The notes under the pieces: model-generated
What the model was told of the DNA's origin: nothing
The model's database searches: none
Seen by the model: only the letters and a program-made list of their open reading frames with translations
Translations under genes and position numbers: made by a program
Assembly: GCF_023586365.1 (NCBI RefSeq)
Contig: NZ_CP097759.1
Span: 310,001-374,000, forward strand
Reading direction: 5' to 3'
DNA: 64,000 bases
DNA from: Blochmannia endosymbiont of Camponotus sp.
GTDB taxonomy: Bacteria; Pseudomonadota; Gammaproteobacteria; Enterobacterales; Enterobacteriaceae
In this document: positions 31,259 through 41,517 of the stretch, piece after piece
Numbering within the stretch: the first letter of the stretch is position 1
Layout: every line of letters starts with the position of its first letter

Positions 31259-32125
31259 TGATGATTATCTAACGTATGAATATAAAAATTTCAAAATCGA
31301 ACAAAAATACAGTATATGAATTAATACAATTAAACCTAATTTTACAAATATTAGTATATATATATATATTATATATATAACTTATTTTATTTTAAAATTT
31401 AACATAAGTTGGGTAACTATATAACAATAAAAACGTAATATGCAAACTCCTTTTTTAAGAATTAACACACTGATTAAATAAAGTATATTTTCAGTTAACT
31501 TAAATATGAATCTGATACCATATATCGAAATATTTTTTCATTTGCTATTTATTGTGAATAAATACATGAAATCCAATTGCAATAATTCTTATTCATTATA
31601 AGATACGAGATATGTTTGTGTCGTTGTACAACGATTATAGCGATATCAACATTTACTGCAATATAATTTCAGTATTGTTAGTATTTATAGCAAATAAATC
31701 TATATTTATAATATAAATTAAGTGGTTTTGCAGCATATTGAATATGCATATTCAATATATTATTTTAAAATTCATCTAGTGTTAAAATAATTTAATCATA
31801 CAGATGATGTTGTAGTATGCTTATGGACTATAAAGATATTTTACAATTTTTTAAAATATCTAATTTTTTAAATTTACTATATGTAAATTACAGATGAATT
31901 ATATTTTTATGTAAGATTTTTTACATTTAGATATTTTTTATAAATTAAATAATTATTAATTATTGAATGTGTTTAAAATAAAATAATGATTTTTATGGAT
32001 TTTTAATCAAATATTCATATATAAAACAAAATTTTTGTATATGTGTATAACCATTATGGTAATTATTACTTGTATTGTATAATTATTGAAAAATATAAAT
32101 AAATTACAACTTCCAGGAAAGAAAT
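31259..32125. other. Divergent ubiH / zapA spacer (slot of pepP and ygfB)
   Basis: This 0.87-kb region lacks open frames. It contains a TA-repeat run near 31350-31380 and a perfect 24-base palindrome with no loop at 31735-31758. The promoters of ubiH (minus) and zapA (plus) must be here. I see no remnant of pepP or ygfB that I could align. Confidence 0.5.
31735..31758. repeat. 24-base perfect palindrome
   Basis: The half-site ATATTGAATATG is followed directly by its reverse complement. It lies about 475 bases from ubiH and 370 bases before zapA. Such a loopless palindrome is more like a protein-binding or replication-slippage site than a terminator. Confidence 0.7.
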
Positions 32126-32470
32126 ATGCCTGAACAACCAATAGATATTCAAATTTTCGGTCGAACACTACGTATCAATTGCCCGCCTCAACAACAAGAT
32201 GCTTTAAATAAGGCAGTAGAGGATTTAACTCAACGTTTGCAGGATTTAAAAATTAGAACAAGGGTAACTAATGCTGAACAGTTAGTATTTATAGCCGCTT
32301 TAAATATATGTCATGAATTAGATCAGGAAAAATTAAAAACGCGTGAATATGCAGCGAACATTGAGAAACATATTCTGTTATTACAACAAACTATCGAAAA
32401 AGCCTTAATTGCACATACTCATATTACTGAGCATGCTAATAGATCACTGGAATACTCTGAACACGCATAA
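32126..32470 (+). CDS. zapA: ZapA cell-division Z-ring accessory protein
   Basis: ZapA crosslinks FtsZ filaments. The 114-residue product (E. coli 109) matches nearly residue for residue at the N-terminus: VDIQIFGRSLRVNCPP in E. coli is [16 protein letters not shown] here, then [18 protein letters not shown]. The C-terminal half is a predicted coiled coil. The ATG has AGGAAAG upstream. It precedes fau, as in E. coli, but the 126-base spacer between them is too short to hold the 6S RNA gene ssrS that E. coli has there. Confidence 0.95.
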   Translation: MPEQPIDIQIFGRTLRINCPPQQQDALNKAVEDLTQRLQDLKIRTRVTNAEQLVFIAALNICHELDQEKLKTREYAANIEKHILLLQQTIEKALIAHTHITEHANRSLEYSEHA

Positions 32471-32596
32471 ATTATTATATTGAGACATAATAAGATCGTC
32501 GGAATAATAAATATAAATAGGCTTTATAGTTAACACTATTTTTAGGACAAACAGTGTAAAAATATGCTGTATTCATATTAATGAATTCAATCAGCT

Positions 32597-33208
32597 ATGT
32601 ATGTTGATGACAAAAAATTATACAGAAAATTTCTTCGTATGTATCTACGAAGTATACGTAGGACTTTAACGTTTCAAGAACAATATACGGCGGCGCAATT
32701 AATAACTAACAAAATTATGACTATAACCCATATACATAAATCAACGCGTATAGCAGTGTTTATTGATTTTGACGGAGAAATAAATACTACTTTACTCATT
32801 AGATCTTTGTTATTGATGCATAAACAGATATATTTACCAATTCTGCCTGATTCAGGGTCTAAGTGCTTATTGTTTGCACAATATACATTTTCAACGCCCC
32901 TTATATGCAATCATTTAAATATATATGAACCGAAATGGAATATTAGTTCTGTTATTCCTATAGAAAAAATAGATGTTATATTTGTTCCATTAGTCGCATT
33001 TGATACTAGTGGAAATCGATTAGGCATGGGTGGTGGTTTTTATGATAGAACTTTACAAAACTGGAAACATCAGAGTAATTATATACCTATAGGGTTAGCA
33101 CATGATTTTCAAAGAATACCTACGCAATTGCTTCCTATAGAAACATGGGATATAACATTGCCAGAAATTATCACTCCATCTTATCATTTGATTATAGATA
33201 CTCATTAA
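32597..33208 (+). CDS. fau: Fau (YgfA) 5-formyltetrahydrofolate cyclo-ligase
   Basis: This enzyme converts 5-formyl-THF to 5,10-methenyl-THF with ATP. The family signature PLVAFDTSGNRLGMGGGFYDRTLQNW is present over its full span, with the phosphate-binding glycines intact, and the C-terminal ETWDITLPEIITPS matches. The ORF is 203 residues; E. coli has about 182. The extra length is at the N-terminus, where a second ATG at 32639 would align better with the E. coli start, so the start is uncertain. It is in the E. coli place after zapA; serA, the next gene, is lost. Confidence 0.92.
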   Translation: MYVDDKKLYRKFLRMYLRSIRRTLTFQEQYTAAQLITNKIMTITHIHKSTRIAVFIDFDGEINTTLLIRSLLLMHKQIYLPILPDSGSKCLLFAQYTFSTPLICNHLNIYEPKWNISSVIPIEKIDVIFVPLVAFDTSGNRLGMGGGFYDRTLQNWKHQSNYIPIGLAHDFQRIPTQLLPIETWDITLPEIITPSYHLIIDTH

Positions 33209-33233
33209 ACAATACTCTATGAAAGGTATTGTT
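33208..33233 (+). terminator. Candidate terminator after fau
   Basis: AACAATAC at 33208-33215 pairs with GTATTGTT at 33226-33233 across a ten-base loop, starting at the last base of the fau stop codon. The following sequence is only moderately T-rich, so this is a weak call. Confidence 0.35.
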
Positions 33234-33451
33234 GTGTGTAATGTTTAGTTCTGTGATAATCACATCTTTTGAATACGGATAGGGGTTTGATGCATTTTCA
33301 ATAATTAATATTAATTAATTTGCATTTGTTATCAAGATTCCCTGATAATGATCATATTAAAAATATATTGATTTATACTGACATATAAATTGTAAATCAT
33401 TTTTAGTTTTATATTGTTCAAAATTGATTTTCTGTTAGCATAGAAAAAAGA

Positions 33452-34108
33452 TTAATTGATTATTTTTATACCTTCTCTTGTCCCAATTAATACCATATCT
33501 GCCCGTCTTTTCGAAAATATACCAACACTCACTACTCCTGGAATATTATTAATTTTTGTTTCTAATAACGACGCATTTACAATCTTCATATTATATACGT
33601 CCAAGATATTATTACCATTATCAGTAATTACATTATGTCGATATTCTGGTAAACCACCTAAACGCACTAATTCTCTTGCTACTAATGAACGAGCCATAGG
33701 AATGACTTCTATTGGTAATGGCCCGCGTCCTAATATATTTACTTGTTTACTGCTGTCAACGATACAAATAAATTTTTTGGCTGCAGCAGCAATAATTTTT
33801 TCTTTGGTCAAGGCTCCACCCCTACCTTTAATCATTTGCATATGTGAATCAATTTCATCTGCGCTGTCAACATACACATCTAATTCGTGTAAGCTATTAA
33901 GGTTATATAGAGGAATACCTATTTTTTTCAATTGATCAGATGAGTAATTTGAACTAGAAACCACACCTTCTATTTTTTCCTTTATACTGTTTAGTGCTTC
34001 AATAAAATATGTAACGGTAGAACCTGTTCCTACTCCTATAATTCTGCTAGACTGAATATATTTTAAAGCCGCCCAGCCTACTGATTTTTTTAATTTATTT
34101 TGTATCAT
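33452..34108 (-). CDS. rpiA: RpiA ribose-5-phosphate isomerase A
   Basis: RpiA interconverts ribulose-5-phosphate and ribose-5-phosphate. The frame extends to a GTG at 34150, but the ATG at 34108 aligns with the E. coli start ([15 protein letters not shown] against MTQDELKKAVGWAAL) and gives 218 residues against 219. Motifs are [12 protein letters not shown], the catalytic YVDSADEI with both aspartates, and the lysine of [13 protein letters not shown]. The usual DGADE and GGGAA are DSADE and GRGGA here, mild departures next to the active site. serA and argP, its E. coli neighbours, are gone. Confidence 0.94.
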   Translation of the reverse strand: MIQNKLKKSVGWAALKYIQSSRIIGVGTGSTVTYFIEALNSIKEKIEGVVSSSNYSSDQLKKIGIPLYNLNSLHELDVYVDSADEIDSHMQMIKGRGGALTKEKIIAAAAKKFICIVDSSKQVNILGRGPLPIEVIPMARSLVARELVRLGGLPEYRHNVITDNGNNILDVYNMKIVNASLLETKINNIPGVVSVGIFSKRRADMVLIGTREGIKIIN

Positions 34109-34447
34109 ACAACACCCATACAAGACGTATATTATGTAATAATTACACACTAATTTTGATTTAATATCATTGATGTTTGATAATAATTTTTGTTTTATAT
34201 AAATTAAAAAATGATATTCAATGAGAATTAAAACTATACATTAGATAATTTTGATAATTCATGCAGGTATTACACTCCATAAACAACAAACAGATTTTAT
34301 GATTTATTTATATTTGAAATTTAATTAAATCTTATTTGTTGTAAGAATAATATTAATGATATTCATCAAATTCAACGTCATATAATTTGAATTTTATTAA
34401 TACACAAATCTGATCTAATGTATTAAATTTGTTATTAAAAAATTATT
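34109..34447. other. RpiA-fbaA spacer
   Basis: About 0.34 kb of AT-rich sequence between two minus-strand genes. It must hold the rpiA promoter. I see no remnants of argP or of the other genes that lie between in E. coli, and no clear terminator. Confidence 0.45.
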
Positions 34448-35530
34448 TTACAAAATATTAACAGCATTTAAAGTGCAAAATGTTTTTTCTAAATACTTAA
34501 CCATTGATTTTTGTCCTGCACGAATCCAGATACGTGGGTCATAAAATTTTTTATTTGGTTGATCGCTTCCATATGGATTACCTAATTGAGTTTGAAGAAA
34601 ATTTTTATTATGTTGGTAATATTTTAAAATACCTTCCCAGGTAGCCCACTGTATATCAGTGTCAATGTTCATTTTTACAACACCGTAACTGATAGCTTCT
34701 TTAATTTCTTCTTCTGTAGATCCAGATCCTCCGTGAAATACTAAATTTAAAAAATTGTCAGGTAATCCAAATTTATTAGAAATGCATTTTTGTGATTTCT
34801 GAAGAATTTTTGGATCTAATCGTATGTTTCCTGGTTTGTATACACCATGTACATTGCCAAATGACGCGGCTATAATAAATTGAGGACTAATAATATGTAA
34901 TTTTTCATAAGCATAAGTTATATCTTCTGGAGTTGTATATAAAAGTGAATGATCCAAATGATAGTGATCTATGCCGTCTTCTTCTCCCCCGGTGCAACCC
35001 AATTCTATTTCTAAAGTCATATTTAATTTGTGCATGCGGCTTAGATACTTTGAGCTAATTTCTATATTTTCTTTTAAAGATTCTTCAGATAAATCAATCA
35101 TATGAGATGAAAATAATGGACTACCAGTTTCATAAAAATGCTTTGTACCTAAATCTAATAGAGCATTGATCCAAGGCAAATTTTTTTTAGTACAATGATC
35201 AGTATGTAAAATAACAGGAATACCATAATGTTTAGAAATGTGATGCACATGCAGACTGCCAGAAATAGCGCCTAATACTGCTGTATTATGATCATTTTTA
35301 TCACTATTTAAACCATATCCTGCCATAAAAGAAGATCCTTTTTTAGAAAACTGTAAAATAATAGGAGACTGCATATTAGCTGCAGCTTCTAGCGCGGCAT
35401 TAATTGAATCTATTCCTATACAGTTTATCGCTGGTAAAGCAAAATTATTTTTTTTTGCAAAATCAAATATTTTCTGTACATTGTTTCCAGTAACTACGCC
35501 TGGTTTTATAAAATCGAGGATTTTAGTCAT
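34448..35530 (-). CDS. fbaA: FbaA class II fructose-1,6-bisphosphate aldolase
   Basis: FbaA is the zinc-dependent aldolase of glycolysis. The length of 360 matches E. coli (359). The catalytic aspartate and first zinc histidine are in LHTDHCTK (D111, H112), the glutamate-rich loop is EIELGCTGGEEDG, and the later zinc histidines are in ASFGNVHGVYKPG and FHGGSGS. NMDTDTQWATWEG-type residues (MNIDTDIQWATWEG) bind the substrate phosphate. It starts with ATG and lies 83 bases downstream of pgk, the conserved pgk-fbaA order, probably as one transcript. epd, first gene of the E. coli operon, is absent. Confidence 0.96.
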   Translation of the reverse strand: MTKILDFIKPGVVTGNNVQKIFDFAKKNNFALPAINCIGIDSINAALEAAANMQSPIILQFSKKGSSFMAGYGLNSDKNDHNTAVLGAISGSLHVHHISKHYGIPVILHTDHCTKKNLPWINALLDLGTKHFYETGSPLFSSHMIDLSEESLKENIEISSKYLSRMHKLNMTLEIELGCTGGEEDGIDHYHLDHSLLYTTPEDITYAYEKLHIISPQFIIAASFGNVHGVYKPGNIRLDPKILQKSQKCISNKFGLPDNFLNLVFHGGSGSTEEEIKEAISYGVVKMNIDTDIQWATWEGILKYYQHNKNFLQTQLGNPYGSDQPNKKFYDPRIWIRAGQKSMVKYLEKTFCTLNAVNIL

Positions 35531-35613
35531 TTATTTTCTTCTGTTGTTAATGAAAGAATACATCGATAAGACTATTTGAATATAGTCATGTATATTTTCA
35601 TATATAATACTGG

Positions 35614-36798
35614 TTAATTCATGTTATTTAAAGCATGCTTTTCAAGCATTTTTACTGATGGAAATGTTTTACCTTCAATGAATTCTAAAAAAGCGCCACC
35701 TCCAGTAGAAATATAAGAAATTTGATCAGAAATATCAAATAAATCGATAGCCATTAAAGTATCACCGCCTCCAACGACAGAAAAAGCATTACTTTTAGCA
35801 ATAGCATGAGATATCATTTCCGTGCCTTTTCTAAAATTTGGAAATTCAAATACTCCAATAGGACCGTTCCAAAGAATAGTTTTAGCACAATTTAAAATAT
35901 CTAATATTCGAGTAATAGATTCATCACCTAAATCAAGAATTTGTTCATCATCTTTAATATCAATTATGGCTTTCATAGTGACTTGAGCAGTTTCAGAAAA
36001 TTCTGTACTTACTCGTACATCAGTAAGAATAGGTATATCACAATTTTCTAAAAGACGTTTTGCTGTAGGTATAAGTTCTTCTTCATATAAGGATTTACCT
36101 ACTTTTTTACCTTGAGCTGCTAAAAAGGTATTTGCGATACCTCCGCCTACTATTAGGTAATCTGCGACTTTTGATAAAGAATCTAAAACAATCAATTTAG
36201 TAGATACTTTAGACCCCCCAACTATTGCAACCATTGGTCTCATAGGATTACATAAGGCCTTTCCTAAAGCTTCTAATTCTTTTTGCAATAAAAGCCCAGA
36301 ACAAGCTGAAGAAACAAATTTACCTATACCATGTGTAGACGCCTGTGTACGATGAGCACTACCAAACGCATCCATAATAAATACATCGCATAACATGGCG
36401 TATTTCTTTGATAATATCTCATCATCTTTTTTTTCTCCTTTATTAAACCGCACATTTTCTAAAACTAACAGCTCTCCCTCCATAAAATTTACTCCCTCTA
36501 AATAATCTTTAACCAACCGCACTTCTTTGACATATCGATTAATCAATTGTTTTTTTAAATATTCAACTACGGGCTGTAAGGAAAATTGAGCATTATATTC
36601 TCCTTCTGTTGGTCGACCCAGATGAGAAGTTACCATAACATGTTTACTGTGCTTTAAAGCCAATTTAATAGTAGGTAATGATGCATGAATTTTTCTATTA
36701 GACGTAATGACTCCATTTTTAATAGGTACGTTTAAATCAGAACGAATTAAAATACGTTTACCCGTTAGGTCTAAATCATTTATTTTGATCATAGTCAT
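35614..36798 (-). CDS. pgk: Pgk phosphoglycerate kinase
   Basis: Pgk makes ATP from 1,3-bisphosphoglycerate. The 394-residue product (E. coli 387) carries the N-terminal substrate motif [37 protein letters not shown], the hinge [12 protein letters not shown], and the C-terminal nucleotide motif [11 protein letters not shown] with [12 protein letters not shown]. The ATG at 36798 aligns with the E. coli start ([11 protein letters not shown]). With FbaA it supports a working lower glycolysis. Spacing and strand suggest cotranscription with fbaA. Confidence 0.96.
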   Translation of the reverse strand: MTMIKINDLDLTGKRILIRSDLNVPIKNGVITSNRKIHASLPTIKLALKHSKHVMVTSHLGRPTEGEYNAQFSLQPVVEYLKKQLINRYVKEVRLVKDYLEGVNFMEGELLVLENVRFNKGEKKDDEILSKKYAMLCDVFIMDAFGSAHRTQASTHGIGKFVSSACSGLLLQKELEALGKALCNPMRPMVAIVGGSKVSTKLIVLDSLSKVADYLIVGGGIANTFLAAQGKKVGKSLYEEELIPTAKRLLENCDIPILTDVRVSTEFSETAQVTMKAIIDIKDDEQILDLGDESITRILDILNCAKTILWNGPIGVFEFPNFRKGTEMISHAIAKSNAFSVVGGGDTLMAIDLFDISDQISYISTGGGAFLEFIEGKTFPSVKMLEKHALNNMN

Positions 36799-37293
36799 GA
36801 TAGGTAGCCTTTTAAATGTAAAACAATATAGATAGTCATATATTGATGATGGAAAATATTTTTATTTATCTATATATCGCGATTTTTAGTTTAGTTTATT
36901 AGTTAACAACTGAATAAAATAAATAATATACAACTTAAAATAAATTTAATTTTTCAAAATAATTAATTAATGACATGGAAACTTTAAAAAAAATTTACGT
37001 ATCGTAAACAGCTACTATATACTGAACAGTGTTAATATGCATTAAGAAATATACAGTCTTATGAGAACATGAGACTGATTTATTTAATAACAATCCTGAT
37101 TTATAAATCATTTATGACACTTAATCTTGTAATCATATAATCATTTAACATGTTATGTAACCAATATTATAAGTATTGTTGATTTGATGTCAGTATTGAG
37201 TATTTGAATATAGCGCCAATTTTGTAATGCGATGTTATTTTTTGTGCGATTGATTGCAGTGTTTAATTAATAAATAATATACTAAATTAATTT
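36799..37293. other. Pgk upstream region (slot of epd)
   Basis: This 0.5-kb AT-rich stretch stands where E. coli has epd and several more genes before speB. I see no alignable epd fragment. It must hold the pgk-fbaA promoter and the old end of speB. Confidence 0.45.
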
Positions 37294-38220
37294 TTAATTC
37301 TTCTTTGATTTCACTTGAGTATAAAGCATTTCCAATCCTAATGTAGTAGCTGCTAAATCAGTAATTTGTGCGCAAATCGTAAGCTGGAGCTATCTCTACT
37401 AAATCAATACCTACAATATTTAAATGCTGAAAACCTTGTATTAATTTTAGTACACGGTAACTTGTTAAGCCTCCAATTACTGGAGTCCCAGTACCAGGTG
37501 CTATAGCTGAATCTAAACAATCAATATCGACAGTTAAATATATAGGAAAGGATTGAGTAATTGATGTTATTTTATTTATGATAATATCAATGTTAGTATC
37601 GTTAATATACTCTACATCTAACACTGTAAATCCGAAACATTTTTTATATTCGGTACGAATACCAACTTGTATTGAATGCACAGAATCTATTAATTTTTTC
37701 GTTAAGCGCATGTAATACTACAACACCCATGATCACTTTTACTATCTTTATCATAGTAATCTGCATGTGCGTCAAAATGTATTGTTGCTATTTTTTCCAA
37801 AAAATTTTGCATATGTACGTAATATAGGTACTGTGATACAGTAATTACTTCTAAAGGATAATATTTTTTCCCAGACATTATCCAAATTTTCTGCGTGGTT
37901 TTATAGAGAACTGGTGAAATCTTGTATGTCTCCAGATTTGTATATTAAATCTCCGCAATCAATTATGTGTAAATTCTCGCGTATACTCACACTCCAAGGC
38001 CAATAAAAATGTTCCCAGGCTAAATTATAATGGATGCTTGTCTAATGGCAGTTGGCTTAAATCTGCTTCTTGATCGACCAGAAATAGCTATATTAAAAGG
38101 AACCCCAGTAATTACTCAATCACTATTACTATTATAAGGATCGAATTCTAATGGAAATCGTAAAAATCCAAAGGAATTTGAAAATAAAGAATTATCATTT
38201 TTATAATTTAGAGTATTCAT
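37294..38220 (-). pseudogene. speB: SpeB agmatinase pseudogene
   Basis: The whole gene can still be read as pieces of agmatinase, which converts agmatine to putrescine and urea. It begins at ATG 38220 ([20 protein letters not shown], close to E. coli) and would end with TQVKSKKN at 37294. It is broken by a TGA at 38116-38118 in place of Trp35, by a frameshift between AIRQ and NLAWEH, by loss of the GGDH metal motif region, by a frameshift after HFDAHADYYDKDSKSDHG, and by another after EIAPAYD. The 927-base span is nearly full length, so decay is recent. A 117-codon fragment at 37358-37711 keeps SIQVGIRTEY and TVDIDCLDSAIAPGTGTP. speA, its E. coli partner, is gone. Confidence 0.93.
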
Positions 38221-38979
38221 GAATTTCCTTTATTTAATTAATCTCATAAACAGTCTATTATATATAATATATAGTTTGAGCAAAATTAAATGGAATATTT
38301 GTATAAATTAATATGTCTAAAAATTTTTTATATGTATCTGTCGATACAGTTGCAGTCAAACAGGTTTTACGAATTTAAAAAATTTTAAAAATATGTTTAA
38401 ATGAATCTGTACTCAAATGTATGATTATATCTATATAATCAATCAAATTACAAATAAGGCTTATTTTTATTTATTTTTTAATTAAATTATTTTCTATAGC
38501 ACAAGACGCAAACGTCTTATTATAAAAATGATTAAATAAAATATTCAGTTTATATGATTATTGAATATCGTCAAAATTTTTAAATTTATGTGCGCAGTGA
38601 TATTGAGTGAACTAACTTTACTTTTTAATAAGTTAATTAAAAAACATAATTCGATTAATATAAATACCTAAGCGCACAAAAAAATTACATTAAACAATGA
38701 TACCTGTATAAGTATCAGATGAAAAATATTAGAAACAGAAATGTTTGTGGCAAATTTTGATCACAATCTATTAATAGTTAATATAATTACTTTATCAATA
38801 CTTGATGTTGTAAATTTAATACTGTGTAATTACTATTAAATACAAAAAGAAAGTATAATATTTTGGTGATTTATATAAAATAAAATTTTTTGAATATGAT
38901 TGACTCAAATAAATTTACTATACCTATAGTAGGTCATACTAATAAAAGTCGCAAACTCTATACTAAAAGGATATAAAAG
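38221..38979. other. Divergent speB-pseudogene / metK spacer
   Basis: In E. coli speA lies here. No speA fragment is recognisable in the 0.76 kb. A short hairpin AAGACG-caaa-CGTCTT occurs at 38503-38518. A possible metK promoter, TTGACT at 38900 with TATAGT at 38925 (spacing 19), lies about 55 bases before the metK start. No known SAM riboswitch is apparent. Confidence 0.4.
38900..38930 (+). promoter_or_regulatory. Possible metK promoter
   Basis: TTGACT (38900-38905) and TATAGT (38925-38930) resemble sigma-70 boxes with a long 19-base spacing. The -10 region overlaps a small palindrome, CTATA-cc-TATAG. In such AT-rich DNA chance matches are common. Confidence 0.25.
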
Positions 38980-40149
38980 ATGTCACAATATTCGTTTACA
39001 TCTGAGTCCGTATCAGAAGGGCATCCAGATAAAATTGCAGATCAGATTTCTGATGCTATATTGGATTCTATCTTAGCGCAGGATCCAAGAGCTCGTGTTG
39101 CATGCGAAACTTATGTTAAAACAGGTATAGTAATAATAGGTGGAGAAATTACTACCACTGCTTGGGTAAATATGGAAGAAATCGCTAGAAACACCATTCG
39201 CGATATTGGTTATGTTCGTTCAGATATGGGGTTTGACGCAAATTCTTGCGTAATATTGAGTATAATTAATAAACAATCTTCAGATATTCAATGTAGTATT
39301 AATCAGGGTAATACAAATGTATTACAACGAGGAGCAGGTGATCAGGGATTAATGTTTGGATATGCTACTAATGAAACTAATGTTTTAATGCCTGCTCCGA
39401 TAACATATGCACATCGTTTAATTAAAAGAAAGTCTCAAGTGAGAAAAAGTGGAGTGTTACCTTGGTTAGGATTAGATGCTAAAAGCCAAGTAACTGTTGC
39501 TTATGAAAATGGCAAGATCATTGGTATCACCGCTGTTGTCTTGTCTATTCAACATGCTTATGATATAAAGTTAACAGATTTGAAAGAAGCTGCCATGGAA
39601 GAAATTATTAAACCAGTGTTACCCAATAAATGGTTGTCTAACAGTACCATATTTCTTATTAATCCCGGCGGGCGTTTTGTCATTGGAGGCCCTATTAGTG
39701 ATTGCGGTTTAACTGGAAGAAAGATTATTGTAGATACCTATGGAGGTATGGCTCGGCATGGTGGCGGATCTTTTTCTGGAAAAGACCCATCAAAAGTAGA
39801 TCGTTCGGCTGCATACGGAGCGAGATATGTAGCTAAAAACATTGTAGCGGCTGGATTAGCAGATCGCTGTGAGCTTCAAGTGTCCTATGCAATTGGTGTG
39901 CCACATCCAATTTCTATGAGCATTGAAACTTTTGGAACAGAAAAAATATCACATAACATTTTAATAAAATTAATAAAAAATTTTTTTGATTTTCGTCCTT
40001 ATGGATTGATTGCTATGTTAGATTTATTAAAACCAATTTACAAAGAAACAGCCGTTTATGGACATTTTGGTCGTGAATGTTTTCCTTGGGAAAAAGTTGA
40101 TAAGGCAGAACTTCTTCGTGATGCGGCTGGTTTGAAATGCACATCTTGA
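38980..40149 (+). CDS. metK: MetK S-adenosylmethionine synthetase
   Basis: MetK makes SAM from methionine and ATP. The 389-residue product (E. coli 384) shows the N-terminal [15 protein letters not shown] with the ATP-phosphate histidine, the signature [12 protein letters not shown], and the second signature [35 protein letters not shown] is also intact. The ATG has an AAAGGA ribosome site. It is transcribed alone and followed by 0.8 kb of non-coding sequence. SAM would be used by methyltransferases in ubiquinone synthesis and by RNA modification. Confidence 0.97.
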   Translation: MSQYSFTSESVSEGHPDKIADQISDAILDSILAQDPRARVACETYVKTGIVIIGGEITTTAWVNMEEIARNTIRDIGYVRSDMGFDANSCVILSIINKQSSDIQCSINQGNTNVLQRGAGDQGLMFGYATNETNVLMPAPITYAHRLIKRKSQVRKSGVLPWLGLDAKSQVTVAYENGKIIGITAVVLSIQHAYDIKLTDLKEAAMEEIIKPVLPNKWLSNSTIFLINPGGRFVIGGPISDCGLTGRKIIVDTYGGMARHGGGSFSGKDPSKVDRSAAYGARYVAKNIVAAGLADRCELQVSYAIGVPHPISMSIETFGTEKISHNILIKLIKNFFDFRPYGLIAMLDLLKPIYKETAVYGHFGRECFPWEKVDKAELLRDAAGLKCTS

Positions 40150-40237
40150 TAATATCTACACATTTACTTTTAAGTTGATTTATAATGATTTTATTGATAT
40201 GGAAATATACAGTTCGCTGATCGATTGATATTGGGCT

Positions 40238-40252
40238 TGCATGTAACATGCA
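40238..40252 (+). terminator. Candidate metK terminator
   Basis: A 6-bp stem TGCATG / CATGCA with a TAA loop lies about 90 bases past the metK stop and is followed by TATATTTGTATAAAAATT. The stem is short, so this is tentative. Confidence 0.35.
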
Positions 40253-40324
40253 TATATTTGTATAAAAATTAAAATTATATAATCAATTTTTAATAAAATT
40301 AACAAAAATTTAAAATTTAACTAC

Positions 40325-40373
40325 ATATTGTTTATACATAAAATTAATGTTTAATTTTATGTATAAACAATAT
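40325..40373. repeat. Long perfect inverted repeat (23-bp arms, TGT loop)
   Basis: Arm one (40325-40347) begins ATATTGTTTATACATAAAA and arm two (40351-40373) is its exact reverse complement, with only TGT between. It lies about 175 bases after metK. It may be a strong hairpin at the 3' end of the metK message, but the stem holds very few G or C bases. Confidence 0.85.
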
Positions 40374-40932
40374 AACAATGTGTGTTAATATTAGTGATTA
40401 AAGTTAATTAACCTTTGTAAAAATTTTATGAAATATGTAATACACAATAAATAAATTTTTTAAATATAAAATAGTGCAATTAAATTTTATATACTTAATT
40501 AATTTCAAAATTTTTATTAGTCTTTATAAAATACCTATATTAATATATGCACTATATACTAATATTTTTAAGATATTTTAATATGTAGCAATTTCGATTA
40601 ATTTTAATGTAAAAAATAAAAGTATAGCATGTGTTATTTGAGAATCCACATGTTGACACGTTGTATAATTAATTGTCGATTTTTTTATGTTTAAAATGTT
40701 ATTAGTTTAACTTAAATTTTATTTAAATATTCTCATTATAAATATCGTGTTGACAGAGAACACAAAGCCATGTGTTAATAATAATTAAAAAATTTTAATA
40801 CTTAGATTGAATTGTGGTTTGCACAGAAATTAATCAATAATAATTGATAGTAAAGATGTAAATTATTTGAGAAAAATAATTAATTAAAATTTTTAAACTT
40901 TGTATTTTTAATAAAAAATTTATAAGCAATTT

Positions 40933-41517
40933 ATGTTAACATCACATAAGATAACAAATTTACAAAATCATTTTTTAATTGCTATGCCTGCATTACAAGA
41001 TCCATTATTTAAACAATCAGTGGTATATATTTGTGAACATAATGATACAGGTGCTATGGGCATTGTCATTAACAAACTAGTGACACGATGTACGGTAGAA
41101 ACTATATTAAACAACCTAAAGATTGTATCCTCTACGCGCGATCCGTCCATCCGATTAGATAATCCAGTATTTTCTGGAGGTCCCTTATTAGACGATCGAG
41201 GTTTTATTTTGCATACTCCTATAAAAGGTTTTGGTTCTAGTGTTAACATTTCCTCAAAAGCTATGATTACTACTTCTAAAGATATTCTAGAAACTTTAGG
41301 AACCCCTAATCAACCAAAGGATGTGTTGGTGGCACTTGGTTATTCTGGATGGGCTAAAGGTCAATTAGAACGTGAATTAATGGAAAATACTTGGCTTACT
41401 GCTCCAGCTAATGAAACAATTTTATTTCATACTCCTATTATTGATCGTTGGCGCGCAGCTGCAAAAATATTGGGAATTGATATTTATAATATTGCTGATC
41501 AGACAGGTCATGCGTGA
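40933..41517 (+). CDS. yqgE: YqgE (UPF0301/AlgH family) protein
   Basis: The function of this conserved family is not established. The 194-residue product follows E. coli YqgE (187) throughout: [51 protein letters not shown] and [17 protein letters not shown]. The ATG at 40933 adds a few residues before the E. coli start; no closer start exists. Its TGA stop overlaps the ruvX ATG (TGATG), so the pair is translationally coupled, as in E. coli. Retention in so small a genome suggests a role worth keeping. Confidence 0.93.
   Translation: MLTSHKITNLQNHFLIAMPALQDPLFKQSVVYICEHNDTGAMGIVINKLVTRCTVETILNNLKIVSSTRDPSIRLDNPVFSGGPLLDDRGFILHTPIKGFGSSVNISSKAMITTSKDILETLGTPNQPKDVLVALGYSGWAKGQLERELMENTWLTAPANETILFHTPIIDRWRAAAKILGIDIYNIADQTGHA

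Larger units (their letters stand above)
40150..40932. other. MetK-yqgE spacer (slot of rsmE and gshB)
   Basis: In E. coli galP, sprT, endA, rsmE and gshB lie here. None is recognisable in this 0.78 kb. Two hairpins lie after metK: TGCATG-taa-CATGCA at 40238-40252, followed by a T-rich run, and a much larger 23-bp perfect stem at 40325-40373. The remainder is almost pure A and T. Confidence 0.5.

Noticed and set aside
31340..31385. TA-repeat run upstream of ubiH
   Set aside because: It is a simple low-complexity run without dyad spacing or conserved flanks; nothing specific can be said.
32471..32596. Possible 6S RNA between zapA and fau
   Set aside because: The spacer is shorter than a 6S RNA and shows no long closing stem.
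33456..33935. A 159-codon plus-strand frame opposite rpiA
   Set aside because: It is antisense to rpiA, has no ribosome site and no recognisable domain.
14908..34426. A 15-base match (GATCTAATGTATTAA) at 14908-14922 and 34412-34426 in two spacers
   Set aside because: A match of this length is expected by chance in 64 kb of strongly AT-biased sequence, and the flanks do not agree.
38116..38118. TGA in speB read as tryptophan by a changed genetic code
   Set aside because: The same gene has several frameshifts, and RF2 with its UGA-dependent control is present, so UGA is a stop codon here.
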